NCBI RefSeq assembly: GCF_010389155.1
Contig: NC_057761.1
Location: 42,270,213-42,334,212 of the forward strand
From: Erigeron canadensis
Taxonomy: Eukaryota > Streptophyta > Magnoliopsida > Asterales > Asteraceae
DNA: 64,000 bases
Reading direction: 5' to 3'
Numbering within the stretch: the stretch's first letter is position 1; each line of letters begins with the position of its first letter. A program made the translations under genes and the position numbers. The notes beneath the pieces were generated by a model. The model was not told the DNA's origin. It did no database searches and worked only from the letters and a program-made list of their open reading frames with translations. Shown here piece by piece: positions 44,162 to 55,163 of the stretch.

Positions 44162-45609
44162 TGATATGTCGTATTTTATACCCATTTTCCACAATGAATA
44201 TAGTTGTTTTAGCATGGTTTATAAGTCGTTTTTGTATACATTTTGTGCGTTTATGGTATTTGTTAGTGTTTCAGGCTACTGACAGGTATTTAAGCATAAA
44301 TTTGGAGGAAACAACATTATTGAGGTGAAATAGGTGCTAACGGATGATTTCTGAAGCATTTGGATGAAGATAGTAGAAAGTCAATGAAAGTCAAAGCTGG
44401 AAAGTGAGGAGTTGCCCCGCAACTTGAAGTTTAGCCGCAATATGGAAACAGAACAGAATTGTTGCCCCGCAACTTATGTAGTTGTCCCGCAACACCTTCA
44501 GCTTTAAATCATTGGAAGTCAACAAGTCAATGCGAAGCTAGACCTAGTTGCCCCGCAACTAGGTCCAAATCTGGGCAAAATTTTGGAAACATAGCATGCT
44601 TAATCATTTCAAAACCCTAACTTTTGCATTCCAGCCGTTTGTGGAGACCTTTTCCCAGATTTTTCATCTATTGAACCATCTTTAAGGATTTCTAGCACGA
44701 TTGAATTATTCTCGTTATTTCCGTTCAATTCTTTGTATTCGGTAACGATGAATTCTCTCTATTTGATTTGTTATTCATATTTTAATATGAGTGGCTAATC
44801 GCCTTTTCATCCATCTTGATGGAGTAAGACAATATGTAAAGATTGCTTTATTTTTATAAATTCAAGTTGATTTCATTTAACGTTGTGTTGTGATCTTAGT
44901 TTATTAGTTCTTTGTCATTTAATTATTAATTGCGGATAGTCTTTGCATGATCTTAGTGGTAGCTCGGGTTATCTAAGATTACTTTGATTGCTTGATTAGA
45001 AGTGATTGGTTCTATGACGGGTACGGTAGAAGGTAATTAATAATTAATAAGAATTAATGGGTTAATGGTTGGGTACAATCAATAGACACAATTGTTATCT
45101 AAAATGACCAAAACCATTATTGAATTAATAAAGTTATAATAAGGTGTCTCGGGGCACCGGTCTTAATAATGGAACTAGTTTAAACAAGAAAGTCAAATGA
45201 AGTTGTTAACTTGACGGGTACGGGGTTGGCGATCAATTTGAGTCGCGGTTATTTAATCAACTAAATTGAATTTGAACTTTATCAAATGTGCAATCTTAAC
45301 ATATTGTCGAGCGAAATCAAGATGGGTGACCTTTAAACTATTGTTTAAAACAACAAAATCTTCTTTCGATTAATCCTGAGGGATTACTAACAAATTTCAC
45401 TTACTTTGCAACGTGATAATTCGGCCACGAAACCCCCATTTTCTTGAATCACATTTCTTAAGACAATTGCTTACAAAAGTCCTTGTGAACGATCTCAGAT
45501 TTACCGGTTACTATACTGCATGCGAACGGGTACACTGCCCGTAAGTGTGTTGTAGTCAGTTTTCCAGTGATTCGTGTTTATAAATTTAATAACTAGATTT
45601 CACACATCA
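44162..45609 (+). mobile_element. Solo LTR L2, copy 1, nested in the hAT element
   Basis: 1448 bp, TG...CA ends (TGATATGTCGTATTTTATAC and TTTCACACATCA), flanked by TATAT on both sides (44157-44161 and 45610-45614; weak on its own because it lies in TA repeat). Collinear with the minus-strand copy at 52463-53929: TTTATGGTATTTGTTAGTG near the start, and CGGGTACACTGCCCG and TGTAGTCAGTTTT near the end. It is probably a Ty3/gypsy LTR, inferred from length and end type. It carries the palindrome cluster at 44410-44565. Confidence 0.88.
44410..44565. repeat. Cluster of GTTGC-CCC-GCAAC palindromes in LTR L2 copy 1
   Basis: Units: 44410-44424 (AGTTGCCCCGCAACT), 44461-44473 (GTTGCCCCGCAAC), 44481-44493 (GTTGTCCCGCAAC) and 44541-44565. 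In the last the arms are extended to 11 bp (GACCTAGTTGC and GCAACTAGGTC) around CCC. A decayed GCCGCAA word is at 44433. The loop is always CCC or a close variant. Confidence 0.93.
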
Positions 45610-45633
45610 TATATATATATATATATATATATA
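45610..45633. repeat. (TA)n microsatellite at the LTR L2 insertion site
   Basis: About 24 bp of TA. The LTR inserted within or beside this tract. Confidence 0.9.
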
Positions 45634-45889
45634 ATTCTTAAATAGTAAATTTCTAATTATACAAGGGGTATTTGTATAAATTTTGTTATAATTAAATTAT
45701 AATTTTAAGCTTTTCGAGCCGAGCTCGAGCCTTACTGTAGGTACAACGAGTTGCGCTCGAGGCTACACACTGAAAGCTCATCGAGTTATCGAGTCGAGCT
45801 CAAGCCAAGCAAATATTGTTCGATTCGAGCTCAAGCCATGCTAAGCTCAAGCTAGCTTAGCTCGACTCAATAACACCCCTAGATGAGTG

Positions 45890-46386
45890 TGGTATGAAAA
45901 TGTCAACAATATAAAGGAATGAGGTATGAAAAAAGTTGAGGTACTGAATGTGGTGTTGACATTTGTCAACCGTTTAGTACCTAGATGTTGACATTTATCA
46001 AATTTTTTATACGTTTCATCCCTCTAAGGAGTTAATCATATATAGTAGTCATCTTTAAAATGGTTACTTACGTCCCAAAATCATTGCCGCGACCAACATC
46101 ATTAATCTTCTTCTAACGTTGATACACCTCACGTGTAAATTACGTGAGGACATTCTCGTCATTTTACCCACTCTTATATATGTAGCAATTTTCGTCCATG
46201 CGTTGTCAAATACTTTCCAAATTCGTTCCTACACCACATGTAACAATATAATTGGTTAAAGTGAATACGGGAGATACACATATAGGAAGACATTATTATC
46301 ATCTATTTGAAACATTGGCCACACGACTAAAGTTATCGAACATCTTACAGTGGTCAATCACACGACTAAAAGCTTTATATACTTTA
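45890..46386. other. Intergenic DNA, no gene seen
   Basis: Fragments of GAGGTATGAAAAAGTTGAGG-like and GTTGACATTT words are repeated locally near 45910-46000. No gene. Confidence 0.35.
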
Positions 46387-47521
46387 CTAGGTTTCTTACC
46401 CGCACGTTGTGCGGTTATTTAATTAATTTTTTAAAGTTTATAATATTGATATTGATAACAAAAAATTAGTTTAGTTAGCATAATTTTATTGTGTAGTTTA
46501 TTCCACAATTGAAATATATATAACGATGTCTACTATAATTATATTGAACCAAAGGGTAACTGATGAAAATGTTATATATAGAAGCAAGCTCTAAATATAT
46601 AAGTGATTATACAGTATGTAAAACCAGATTAAATGCTCATGGCTAATCAATTAAGAAAAGTAAGAGAACAAAAATGTAACGCATGATGAACAATTACCTT
46701 TCATATTGTAAGGGAACAAAAGGAATTAATATCGATAAAATTGAGAAAAAAACTACTTTAAACATTTTTTATGATGTATACGTGCGAAAAATAAAATATA
46801 GTTTTAATAATAATAATAATAACATAATAATAACAATAATAATAGGGGGTTGGTGGTCGATTGGTAAGGTCTTTGACCTTGGGGGGATTCACCTGGGTTC
46901 GCATCTCACTTCTCACATTTGTTGGGGTGGATTAATGGGGATTTTTTTGATAGTCCTGAGTTTCATCCCAGGCATGCGTGTGATTTAAAAGTAGGAGTAG
47001 ATTAAAATGTCGTTCCAAAAAAAATAAAATAATAATAACAATAATAATATTAATAATAATAATAATTAGTAAAAGAATGAAAATTTATAAACATTATGAT
47101 TGAGCGAGCGGATGTGAAGAAGGAAAAGGATGTTTAACTCCAAAGTAATATAATTACTACCAAACACATCATCTCGTAATCGTTTTATATGTAGATAAAT
47201 ATGTATATGTATAAAAAAATGCAGCATCAAAATTATTAGAAAACACAATTAAGAAAGATATTAAAAAGTAATTTATCTGTGAAGTTAGATATGTAAGCAC
47301 AGGAAACGAAATTGCGGTAGATGTTCTTATTTTTATAGTTTTGTAATATTATTTAAGCAAGAATTTATTTGTAATTATGGATATAAAAATAAATGTTGTA
47401 AAAAAACATGGAGATGCCACGCGGGATAAAATCCTATATGGCAATATTTTAAGATAGTTTAAAGTTGAGAATGGCTTAAAAAGGCTAAGATTACTATTGT
47501 TTTAATATTTATATAGATAGA
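46387..47521 (-). mobile_element. Non-autonomous Helitron, copy D (carries a SINE)
   Basis: Minus-strand end: hairpin CCGCACAACGTGCGG, then GTAAGAAAC and CTAG|T. Minus-strand start near 47521: TCTATATAAATATTAAAACA, then AGTAATCTTAGCC, TTAAGCCATTCTC, TGGCATCTCCATG, matching copy B. The S2 SINE at 46845-47030 lies inside. Confidence 0.85.
46845..47030 (+). mobile_element. tRNA-derived SINE (family S2), longest copy
   Basis: Head GGGGGTTGGTGGTCGATTGG (A-box region), B-box-like GGTTCGCATC, body with GACCTTGGGGGGATTCACC, CTTCTCACATTTG, GAGTTTCATCCCAGGCATGC, and the tail AGATTAAAATGTCGTTCC followed by A-rich sequence. Both flanks are AAT repeats, so no unique target duplication can be defined. The 46683-46988 frame crosses it and is not a gene. 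Confidence 0.85.
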
Positions 47522-47829
47522 TATTGTTAAATATAACCTTTTGGAACTAATTAACCGGGATCTATATATATATATATCTCAATTTCATCTCATGCCTTAT
47601 ACTTTATCTTACATATCGATCCATATGCATCAAGGGTTATAATTCTATCCTTAGGAAGGTCAAAAAGAAATCCAAGTTTTAATTGTATGTAAAGCATGAG
47701 TTTCACCATTCATGCCTTCAACCTACATTGGGTCTTTATTCAACCTAAATTGGATCTTTATTTTTCGAAAAATGAATTTCGCTGGAAACTTTTTGTCGTA
47801 ACAGGAAAGCGAGAGGTCTAACATACATT

Positions 47830-48055
47830 GTTTTAAGCGGGTTTGCGCTAGAGATCTCTCTCAAAATAGAAATGCTAATTTCAAAAATCCGATGGGGTGA
47901 AACCCCTATTAATCCGTCCGAATACACTACGATTAATAGGGGTAAATCCTGCCCCCTCAGACTTTAACTTGAAAATATCCAAGTCAGGTCTTCATAAAGA
48001 GACTCATATGTCCTTCCAAAGGCTTGAACACATGACCTCTTGAATGAGACTTTAA
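47830..48055 (-). mobile_element. tRNA-derived SINE (family S3)
   Basis: On the minus strand GTCATGTGTTCAAGCC is a B-box-like motif near the head. It is followed by GGACATATGAGTCTC, GAGGGGGCAGGATTTACCCC, TATTAATCGTAGTGTATTC and GGGGTTTCACCCCATCGG. A diverged copy is at 21.03-21.23 kb. Confidence 0.6.
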
Positions 48056-48716
48056 CTACTATATAATATTCAATTAATTTAGAACTCCTGTCATGTCTTG
48101 AATTATATAGTAACGAGAAAATTCAATACGGGCTGCAATAATCGTGGATGCGCGATGGTACGGGTAAATGAAAATATATTTATTTAAGAGCAATATCACA
48201 ATTACGACCAATAATATCCCATGATAGAAAAAAAGGGGTTAAAAAAATCTACTAAAAAAATATAGAAACAGTTAAATACAATTAGAACATATATTATAAA
48301 ATAAAACAAATTCTTCACAAAACTAAACAAAAAAAAAATGATTTAAAAATCAAAGGTTTAAAAAAAAGATGTAAAAACAAAAAATTTAAAGACTTATATA
48401 AAAACAATTAAACAAAAACTTAAAATAATCAAAATATTATAAAAGAAAAAATAATAAGTGTAGAAAATGTATACAAAATAAATGTTAAAAAAATATTTGA
48501 AAAATAATAATAATAAAACACAACAAGTTATATAATTTTAGGGGTAGAAAGAATAAGAAACCAAAGAGAAGGGGCCGGAAAGAAAAAGGGAAAAGGAGAG
48601 GGGGCAAAATGAAAAAAACTTTACAAAAAGAAAAGGGGCAAAGAAAATTGAGGGAGGGCTTTGAACCTACTTCAACCACTCCATCAACTTTGTTTTTCAA
48701 TTAGTATATGGAATGC

Positions 48717-48754
<38 letters not shown>

Positions 48755-48892
48755 GGGCAGTAAAAGACAAAAAAAATTGTTCATAGCATGAATATTGTTA
48801 TTCTTTGTAATGATTCCTGATGATTTTGATTGTCGCCCTGAATTTAACTATTGTCAAATGTTATTTCACTTGCTTTTTTTTAGTAGAGCTAA
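48056..48892. other. A-rich DNA with simple repeats
   Basis: Strand-asymmetric A-rich stretch (48230-48480), then a G/A-rich patch at 48540-48660 that gives the spurious minus frame at 48485-48700. A (TA)n tract is at about 48719-48748. No gene. Confidence 0.4.
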
Positions 48893-49775
48893 GTTCAAAA
48901 ATAGTCTATATGATTTGTTAATTTTGCAGTTTTCATCCTTCCGTTAATCTTCAAGCCAAAATCATCCATGCAGTTTGCACTTCGTTTCTACTTTTGTTAA
49001 GTCCCCCCCCCCCCCCCCCCCCCGCATGCAAGTCACGTGAAGGTTATTTTTGTCAATTCACTTTATTACTTCCTCACTTCTTTAAATCACTACTGTGGTT
49101 TGTTGTTTTTTCAATTATCATCTCTGCTTTTGATTTTTTTACTTTTTTTTTATTTAGACATTTAATCAAACATATTGTCTCTACAATCTTTTATTTATAT
49201 ACATGTATAGTAATGAATGTTATGATATGTATAAACAATAAGTCTCATTTAAAGAAACAGAGTCATGATTCACTCTGTCGGATAAATAGGCTTGTTAACA
49301 TTAAATTTAAAGTTCCTATCGACACCGAAAGTACCTAATGAATAAACATGTCGACTGTTGTAGGACAAACAAATTATCAAATTCGGGTGGTTGATAAAAA
49401 GATGTTTCTGATACTTTGTTTGTCCTACAACATCAGCATGTTTATTCATTAGGTACCTTTAGTGACTTGTTGTTTATACATAACATTCATAAATGTTTAA
49501 CTTAAAAAAAAAAAACTTAAACGTAGGTGATTTTAAAAACTTGATGGATGAAAGTTACAAAAATAATAAACCACAAGGGTGATTTTAAAAAAGCGAGAAA
49601 GAAATGTAGTGAAATGACAAAATGTCTATCACGTAACTTGCACGTGTGAGGACTTAACAAAAGTAGAGACAAATGCAAAACATATGGATGACTTTAGCAA
49701 AAAAACTAACAAAAGGATGAAAACTGCAAAACTGATAAACTACAGAAACGATTTTTACACTTAATCTTTATTAGT
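48893..49775. mobile_element. Long foldback element (MULE-like)
   Basis: Left arm about 48893-49110 and right arm about 49545-49775 mirror each other: TTTTGCAGTTTTCATCCTT / AAAGGATGAAAACTGCAAAA, GTTAAGTCC / GGACTTAACAAAAGTAG, ACTTCGTTTCTACTTTTGTT. An inner pair, TACCTAATGAATAAACATG and GGACAAACAAA, is also mirrored (49333-49460). Flanks TTTTTTAGT and TTTATTAGT match at 8 of 9 positions, which would fit a decayed 9-bp MULE duplication. A 21-nt poly-C expansion sits in the left arm. No transposase. Confidence 0.7.
49003..49023. repeat. Poly-C tract (21 nt) in the foldback arm
   Basis: The opposite arm has only GGAC at the matching place, so the tract expanded after the arms formed. It creates the spurious Pro run of the 48994-49338 frame. 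Confidence 0.95.
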
Positions 49776-50040
49776 AATATAAGCCAAAGACACACATAAA
49801 TAAAGAGTACAAATTTATATTACTCAAAAAGAGTTTTACCCAGATGGTAAACGACCATATAGTTACATTATACCTATTAAAACTAGAAAATCAAACCCTT
49901 TAAAGCGCAATCGGGATTCGATTATCAAGTGAGAACATAAATATTGAGATGTTAGTCGGTTAACCTTTTCGCCAGAAAAAAAGTTTTTTTTTTTTTTGGA
50001 ACGACGTGTTAGTTAAGGTTGTGTTTTTTTGTTACTTGTG
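49776..50040. other. Intergenic DNA, no gene seen
   Basis: AT-rich, with a T-run at 49985-49998 and no recognisable element. The left TTTTG duplication of LTR L3 lies at its right edge (50041-50045). Confidence 0.4.
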
Positions 50041-52462
50041 TTTTGTGTAACACCGCTCATTTAAAAATATGGATTTCCAAAAACTTTCGCCTAACGGTGT
50101 TAAAGGCATGCGGAATTAAACTTTAAAAGTCCAAACCAGCAAAATCTGTTTGGTGTATTCATTAAATGGTGTTACTAGCCATATCATCAAAATAAGTCCA
50201 AATGGAAATCCATTGGTTTGCCCAACATTAAACAACCGATCGCATTATCAATACAAGTCATTATCATCTAAACATATAGCAAATGTCTAAAGCGATCAAC
50301 CACTATGGGTAAACTATAGCCAGCTTCAAGATCATCTACCCATGCCTCATGTCTTCTCACATCTACATGCCCACTATTGTTGGACGTGAGGGCACAACAC
50401 ATTTTAAAAGAGCAAGTGTTAGCTAACAAATTAGCTAAGTAAGATAACATATGGTTTATAAGACGTTTGTCCATTTAAAACATTATATAAAAGTCATATT
50501 AAGTCGATAAGGCACATATCATCAAACATTTCGTCTCACATACATATCATAGCATCAACATCTTTCATATTAGAATGAACCACCCTAAATGTGCCTAGTC
50601 ATCTTCAGCATCTTTACATATCACATTAACGCATCATCATAGTGGTGACATAAGTCCCACCCGACTAAATGGTTAAACCTTACGGGTGTCCATCAATGTT
50701 TTTAAGGAATGGCAAGCCAATCCCTGAGTAATCCGTATGTACAAGACAAGTGGGGTTGATAAGACCTCCTGTATTACTCTCCACTTTGTACCTCGTTGCA
50801 AGAAGCCACCCAAGCAACCACATCAAATGCACAACCCTGGCAAAGGCATGTATGGGTTAAGCTTAACCCTTCTCACGTCACTTACGACCTCGGTTCACAT
50901 CACATATAGTTTAGGTGTCCACGTTACCTAAACATCATCACATATCATCTTTTACGTTTGGGCCCTTAAACGTGCACGTGTCATGGCAACTTAATAAGCC
51001 TAGTGAACTAGATGAACAAGCCATGTAGTCATGCACATTATACATATCATCATTACATAACACATTTCAATTCATCTCAAGACATTACATAGCATATCAT
51101 TACATCGCATACATTGTTACATCACGTACATCATCATATATTATTATATATCTTATATCATTACAACATTGCATATCATTTATCATCTTAGATCGTACAT
51201 CATTTCATATCATCTTTCGTATCATATTATATATATATATATATCATTTCATCTCATGTCATTTATTGTTGCAAGTCATCGATTATCTCATATCATATAT
51301 CATTTCATATCATATCATCTATTAAGCATACATAGCATCTCATATCAGTACATATCATTGGGGTAGCATTTCAGGCTTTTATATGCATCTATATAGCCCA
51401 TATCACCTCCCGTATAATCCCGAATACCCATAAGCAAACAAGATACCATTTGAGAAGTTATTATATGAAAACTATCTTACCTCGTAGAAGTGTACAACAA
51501 ATGATAACGTAAGTTTCCGAGCTTTGCAAGTATTCCCGACTACCTATAATCAACATAGGACCGATTTATGAGTATAACGAGACTGAACTGACCTACAATC
51601 TAAATACGTGTCGCATACCCTTTAATTACCATCATTCCAAATAATAGTCTCTTTTGACTATTACCCTAGGAATTAGTCTCTTTTGGTCTATTCTCAACTT
51701 TTGTTTATTTCTAGACTATTACCCTAGGAATTAGTCTCCTTTTTGACTATTACCTCAGAAATTAGTGGGTTTTACACCAGAAAAAGACTCTTTTAAGACC
51801 TAATTGATGATTTAGCACCATCAATTGCCTCATGAACGAGTTGTTAACAAAAGGATCATTAGGTCACATTTAAACAACCAATCCTAATATCGAAACTCAA
51901 TCAATTAGCCACAAATGATTATCAACAACCCAGTACCTTCTCTAAACCTTATGGATGACTTTTGTAACGAAAAGTTCATCATTTTAAGACTATAATGATG
52001 CAATGAAATCATTGACTAACCCCTACTTGATTTGCATCACAATAACAAATGTTTAATCACTCAAAACAACGTTAATCGGTTAATAAACACAACCGAATTT
52101 ACCCCAACCCCTTATGGCCAGGAATGTGATGATAGAATGGACCAATCAAACATCAAATCATGAAGAGAATACCTTAATTACCTGTAGGCAATGATAAGGA
52201 CATAATCTATGAACCAATTCTCACTTGAATCACCATTGAATCGCAAGAAACACACACGAATTGCTTGAGAGGATGAGGGGGCGGCCTTAGGGTTTGAAAA
52301 GAGAGAAGAAACTGAATTATGTGTGTGATTAGGGTATAATTACAACCTAATCTGCTGTAGCAAGTTTCCCCACTTGACACCTTGAGTCCCTCAACCTTAA
52401 GACATCACATCTAGGGCTTAAACTCAATACCGGGAATACTTACTGACACATTTAACACATCT

Positions 52463-53929
52463 TGATGTGCAAAATCGAGTTTTAAATTTATAAACACGAA
52501 TTACCCTAAAACTGACTACTACACACTCGCGGGCAGTGGACCCGTTTTTTTTTAGTATAGCTAAAAAGTAAGTCCGAGGTCGTTCACGGGGATTGGTTTT
52601 GAAGTAATTGTTGCAAAAGTATTTTTAGAAACAGGATGGGACCGTAGCCGAATTGCTACCTCACTTTGACAAATTGAAATTAAAAAAATTAAAATGACAA
52701 GGCGATTAAAAATAAAGAAATTTCAGACAATATAAATAAAGATCATCCACTCCGACTGCACTTGACGTTAGCTATGATTGCACACGTTTAAGGACAAATT
52801 CTTTAGAATTGACAAAACAATCGTGAAAGGATAAAAATGCTCACGTAGTACCACCAACCGCTTGCAAATCACCCAAACACCTAAATTGCTAGTTTAATTA
52901 CCTAAGCCGGTACCACCAATGCCTAGAAAATTTCCCCAACAATTAGTTTGCTTGATTTTCCAATTATCAATTATGCCTATGTGAATAAAAACGTAGTACC
53001 ACCAACCGTTTCAAAACACGTTTACCGGTTAATTCATCTTATAAATTTGACATTCACCGTCATACCATGAACCAGTGACAATCGATCATAGACAAGCAAA
53101 TTGAAACGATAAACACATTCACCTAGTTCCACTAACGATGAACATATAAACCATTAACATCAAAGGAATAAGTCACAAGAAATTAATTGATAAAGATTAC
53201 GACATAATGATGATTGAATCAACTCTTGAATTAAAATATTGCAATCATATCATTCATCAAGTTTCATCAAAGTGGATGATTAAAAATCTAGCCACTCATG
53301 CTAAATTGAAAGTAAATAGCAAAATAGAAGTAGAACATATTGTACCAGTAAGTTTTTGAATAAAAATTGCAAGACAGAAAAGTAGATACGATCTAGATGG
53401 GTATTTTTGAATCTTCAATGAATTCAATGATGAAATTGAGATGATCCCTTGAAAGAATTCATGTAGAACAACTCCTAGAAAGAAAGCTTGGTGCTTGAAA
53501 ATCAGTTATTTTGCTTCTATTTATACCCTTCACAAATCTGATGCAAAATAAGCTGAAAAGTTGCAGTTCCCGTGCACTCATTGCGGCACAGTGAGCCATG
53601 CATACCCTCACTGCGCCGCAGTGAGGATCCACGTCTTTTTGGTTTGGTTTTCAGGTGACTGCGGCGCAGTGGGGCGAGCACATGCCCACTGCGGCGCAAT
53701 GGATTTCCTCGAACTTCTTTGCCATTAACCTTGTGACTGCGGCGCAGTAGGGCTTCATCCCTCCCACTGCGGCGCAGTGAATCGTTGAAATCTTCGACGC
53801 GCAACCTGCTAAGAACTTGAAAGCATTAACAAACACCATAAATGCGCCAAATGCATACAAAATTGACTAAAAACAAATACGAAATAGGCCAATAATGATG
53901 TGGGAGATCTATACAAATTGGTCACATCA
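52463..53929 (-). mobile_element. Solo LTR L2, copy 2, nested in LTR L3
   Basis: 1467 bp, plus-strand ends TGATGTGCAAAATCGAG and TTGGTCACATCA, flanked by the exact duplication CATCT (52458-52462 and 53930-53934). Collinear in inverse orientation with L2 copy 1 at 44162-45609. GC palindromes occupy 53577-53779, where copy 1 has a different palindrome. Several GTACCACCAACCG/GGTACCACCAATG words occur at 52840-53020. The frames at 53517-53804 and 53651-53860 arise from the palindromes and are not genes. Confidence 0.92.
53577..53779. repeat. Cluster of six GC-rich palindromes in LTR L2 copy 2
   Basis: Units at 53577-53595, 53606-53626 (perfect 10-bp arms CCTCACTGCG and CGCAGTGAGG around one C), 53658-53672, 53685-53702, 53735-53750 and 53765-53779 (CACTGCGGCGCAGTG). 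Outer arm bases differ between units, yet pairing is mostly kept. Spacers of about 10-40 bp are not alike. The core equals that of the cluster at 9.4 kb. Confidence 0.95.
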
Positions 53930-54114
53930 CATCTTAATCATCTTTTACATTTTAAACACATTAACATATACATTATTAAGGCATTAAAGCCTTCCGCATA
54001 TAGCATATTAATCACATATAAGCATTAAATCTCCTAGAGACTTAACGGACATGTTGTGTTGACCTAACGACTCAAGTCAACCGTTAATCAAAAAGTTCGG
54101 GATGTTACATTTTG

Positions 54115-54538
54115 TGTTTTTATATTCAAAGTATCAATATTATGCTTTTATTTTAGTTTTTATGTCATGTTTTTGTACTATTTTTATACGAAAACAATCT
54201 AGATAAAATTTCCATTTTCACAATTAAAAATATATCATTTGAAATTAAGCACATCAATGTGATTATCTCTAATTTATTCTTCACCAATCAAATCATGTCC
54301 ATGTATTTCTCTCTTAATTCCATTTCATTATTGATTGGACCACCTCACATAATACATATATTTATAAAAGTTTGTTTGTAAAGTGTTTGTCAACTTAGCA
54401 TTGCTCTAAGTTATTTATATAAAGGATCGGAAAAAACTTATCCTAAAACTTAATAACTTCTATTTCTGGAAATCTGAAATACTTAATTTGAATAGCTGAT
54501 AACGGCGAAGAAAAGTACGTATTTTGTGTATATTTTAA
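54115..54538. other. AT-rich DNA, no gene seen
   Basis: Nothing recognisable beyond the L3 target duplication at its left edge. Confidence 0.35.
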
Positions 54539-54760
54539 CTAGACATATGCCAGCGCAAAGGACGGTGACGGTGGTAGCGACAACGGTGTGGCGACAACGG
54601 CAGTACTAGCGGTGTCAGTGTGCTGATGAATGTAAAATTAATTGATGTGAAAGGGGTTACTATGGCTATTTAAGGGTTGAAAGATCTGTGTTGTAAATTA
54701 TTTTATTAAAAATATTTTATGTATAGTAAGTGAAAATGTTTAAATTAATAAATATAAAAA
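54539..54760 (-). mobile_element. Helitron 3' end, CCACCGCCGC family, with CTAGT
   Basis: On the minus strand the GC-rich stretch (ACACCGTTGTCGCTACC, GTCACCGTCC) is followed by TTTGCGCTGGCATATGT and CTAG|T. It is the copy of this family with the clearest Helitron terminus. The minus-strand body (ACATCAATTAATTTTACATT) matches 41.8 kb. Confidence 0.55.
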
Positions 54761-55163
54761 AATATATGATTATTTCAAAGTCTGATTGCTTAAAGAAAAA
54801 TGTATAGTTTGTTTTATATAGAAATAAAAATTTAGATATTATTTTTAATGAAAAGGATTCTCAAAAATAGTTAAAAGATAATTTAAGCATACAGTATATG
54901 GTTTTAATGTCTAGAAAAAGACCTCACGTTGTTTTATCACGAAATGAACATTCTTTCAATAGATATGTTAGATTTGATATTAAAGGCACTATAATCACGC
55001 GAACAATTATTTCTTACATACACCTTTCAAACATTGCAGGTGTGTTCCAAATAATGCATCGATCATTTAATTTCAAATGGTTGAAAGCTACATCGTTAGA
55101 TTATAAAATGGTTTTCAGCTTAATCAGTAGAAACATGATTAAGCTATCTATTTATAATACTAA
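54761..55163. other. AT-rich DNA with one unsupported frame
   Basis: The plus frame at 54898-55167 has an ordinary residue mix but no recognisable domain, no promoter and no homologous copy in the window. I do not call it a gene. Confidence 0.3.

Larger units (their letters stand above)
44011..45881. mobile_element. hAT-type element with 8-bp duplication, interrupted by a solo LTR
   Basis: Ends TAGGGCTCGAACTCGAACTC and the inverse of TAGGGGTGTTATTGAGTCG; the exact 8-bp duplication GATGAGTG flanks it (44003-44010 and 45882-45889). Its arms are rich in CTCGAGC, CGAGCTCG and GCTCGA words. Without the solo LTR at 44162-45609 and its duplication it is about 418 bp, so it is a MITE-sized element that received a later LTR insertion. 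Confidence 0.9.
50046..54109 (-). mobile_element. Solo LTR L3 (Ty3/gypsy-like), split by a nested solo LTR
   Basis: Plus-strand ends TGTAACACCGCTC and TTCGGGATGTTACA; in its own orientation it starts TGTAACATCCCGAAC. The exact 5-bp duplication TTTTG flanks it (50041-50045 and 54110-54114). Subtracting the nested L2 LTR and its duplication leaves about 2.6 kb, a large LTR. It contains low-complexity CATATCAT runs (51040-51370) and a CTATTACCCTAGGAATTAGTC block repeated three times at about 51640-51765. The frames within are not genes. A 5' fragment of the same family is at 32583. Confidence 0.9.

Noticed and set aside
48994..49338. 114-residue frame starting with a proline run
   Set aside because: It starts in a poly-C tract inside a foldback arm and has no domain.
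48893..49775. Assigning the long foldback firmly to MULEs
   Set aside because: The 9-bp flanks match at only 8 of 9 positions and the edges are uncertain by a few bases, so it is described as MULE-like only.
53517..53860. Minus-strand frames with repeated LRRS and CAAV motifs, which could look like a repeat protein or a CRISPR-like array
   Set aside because: The repeats are translations of the GC palindromes in LTR L2. Repeats are too short, spacing is irregular, there are no Cas genes, and the context is a plant solo LTR with a CATCT duplication.
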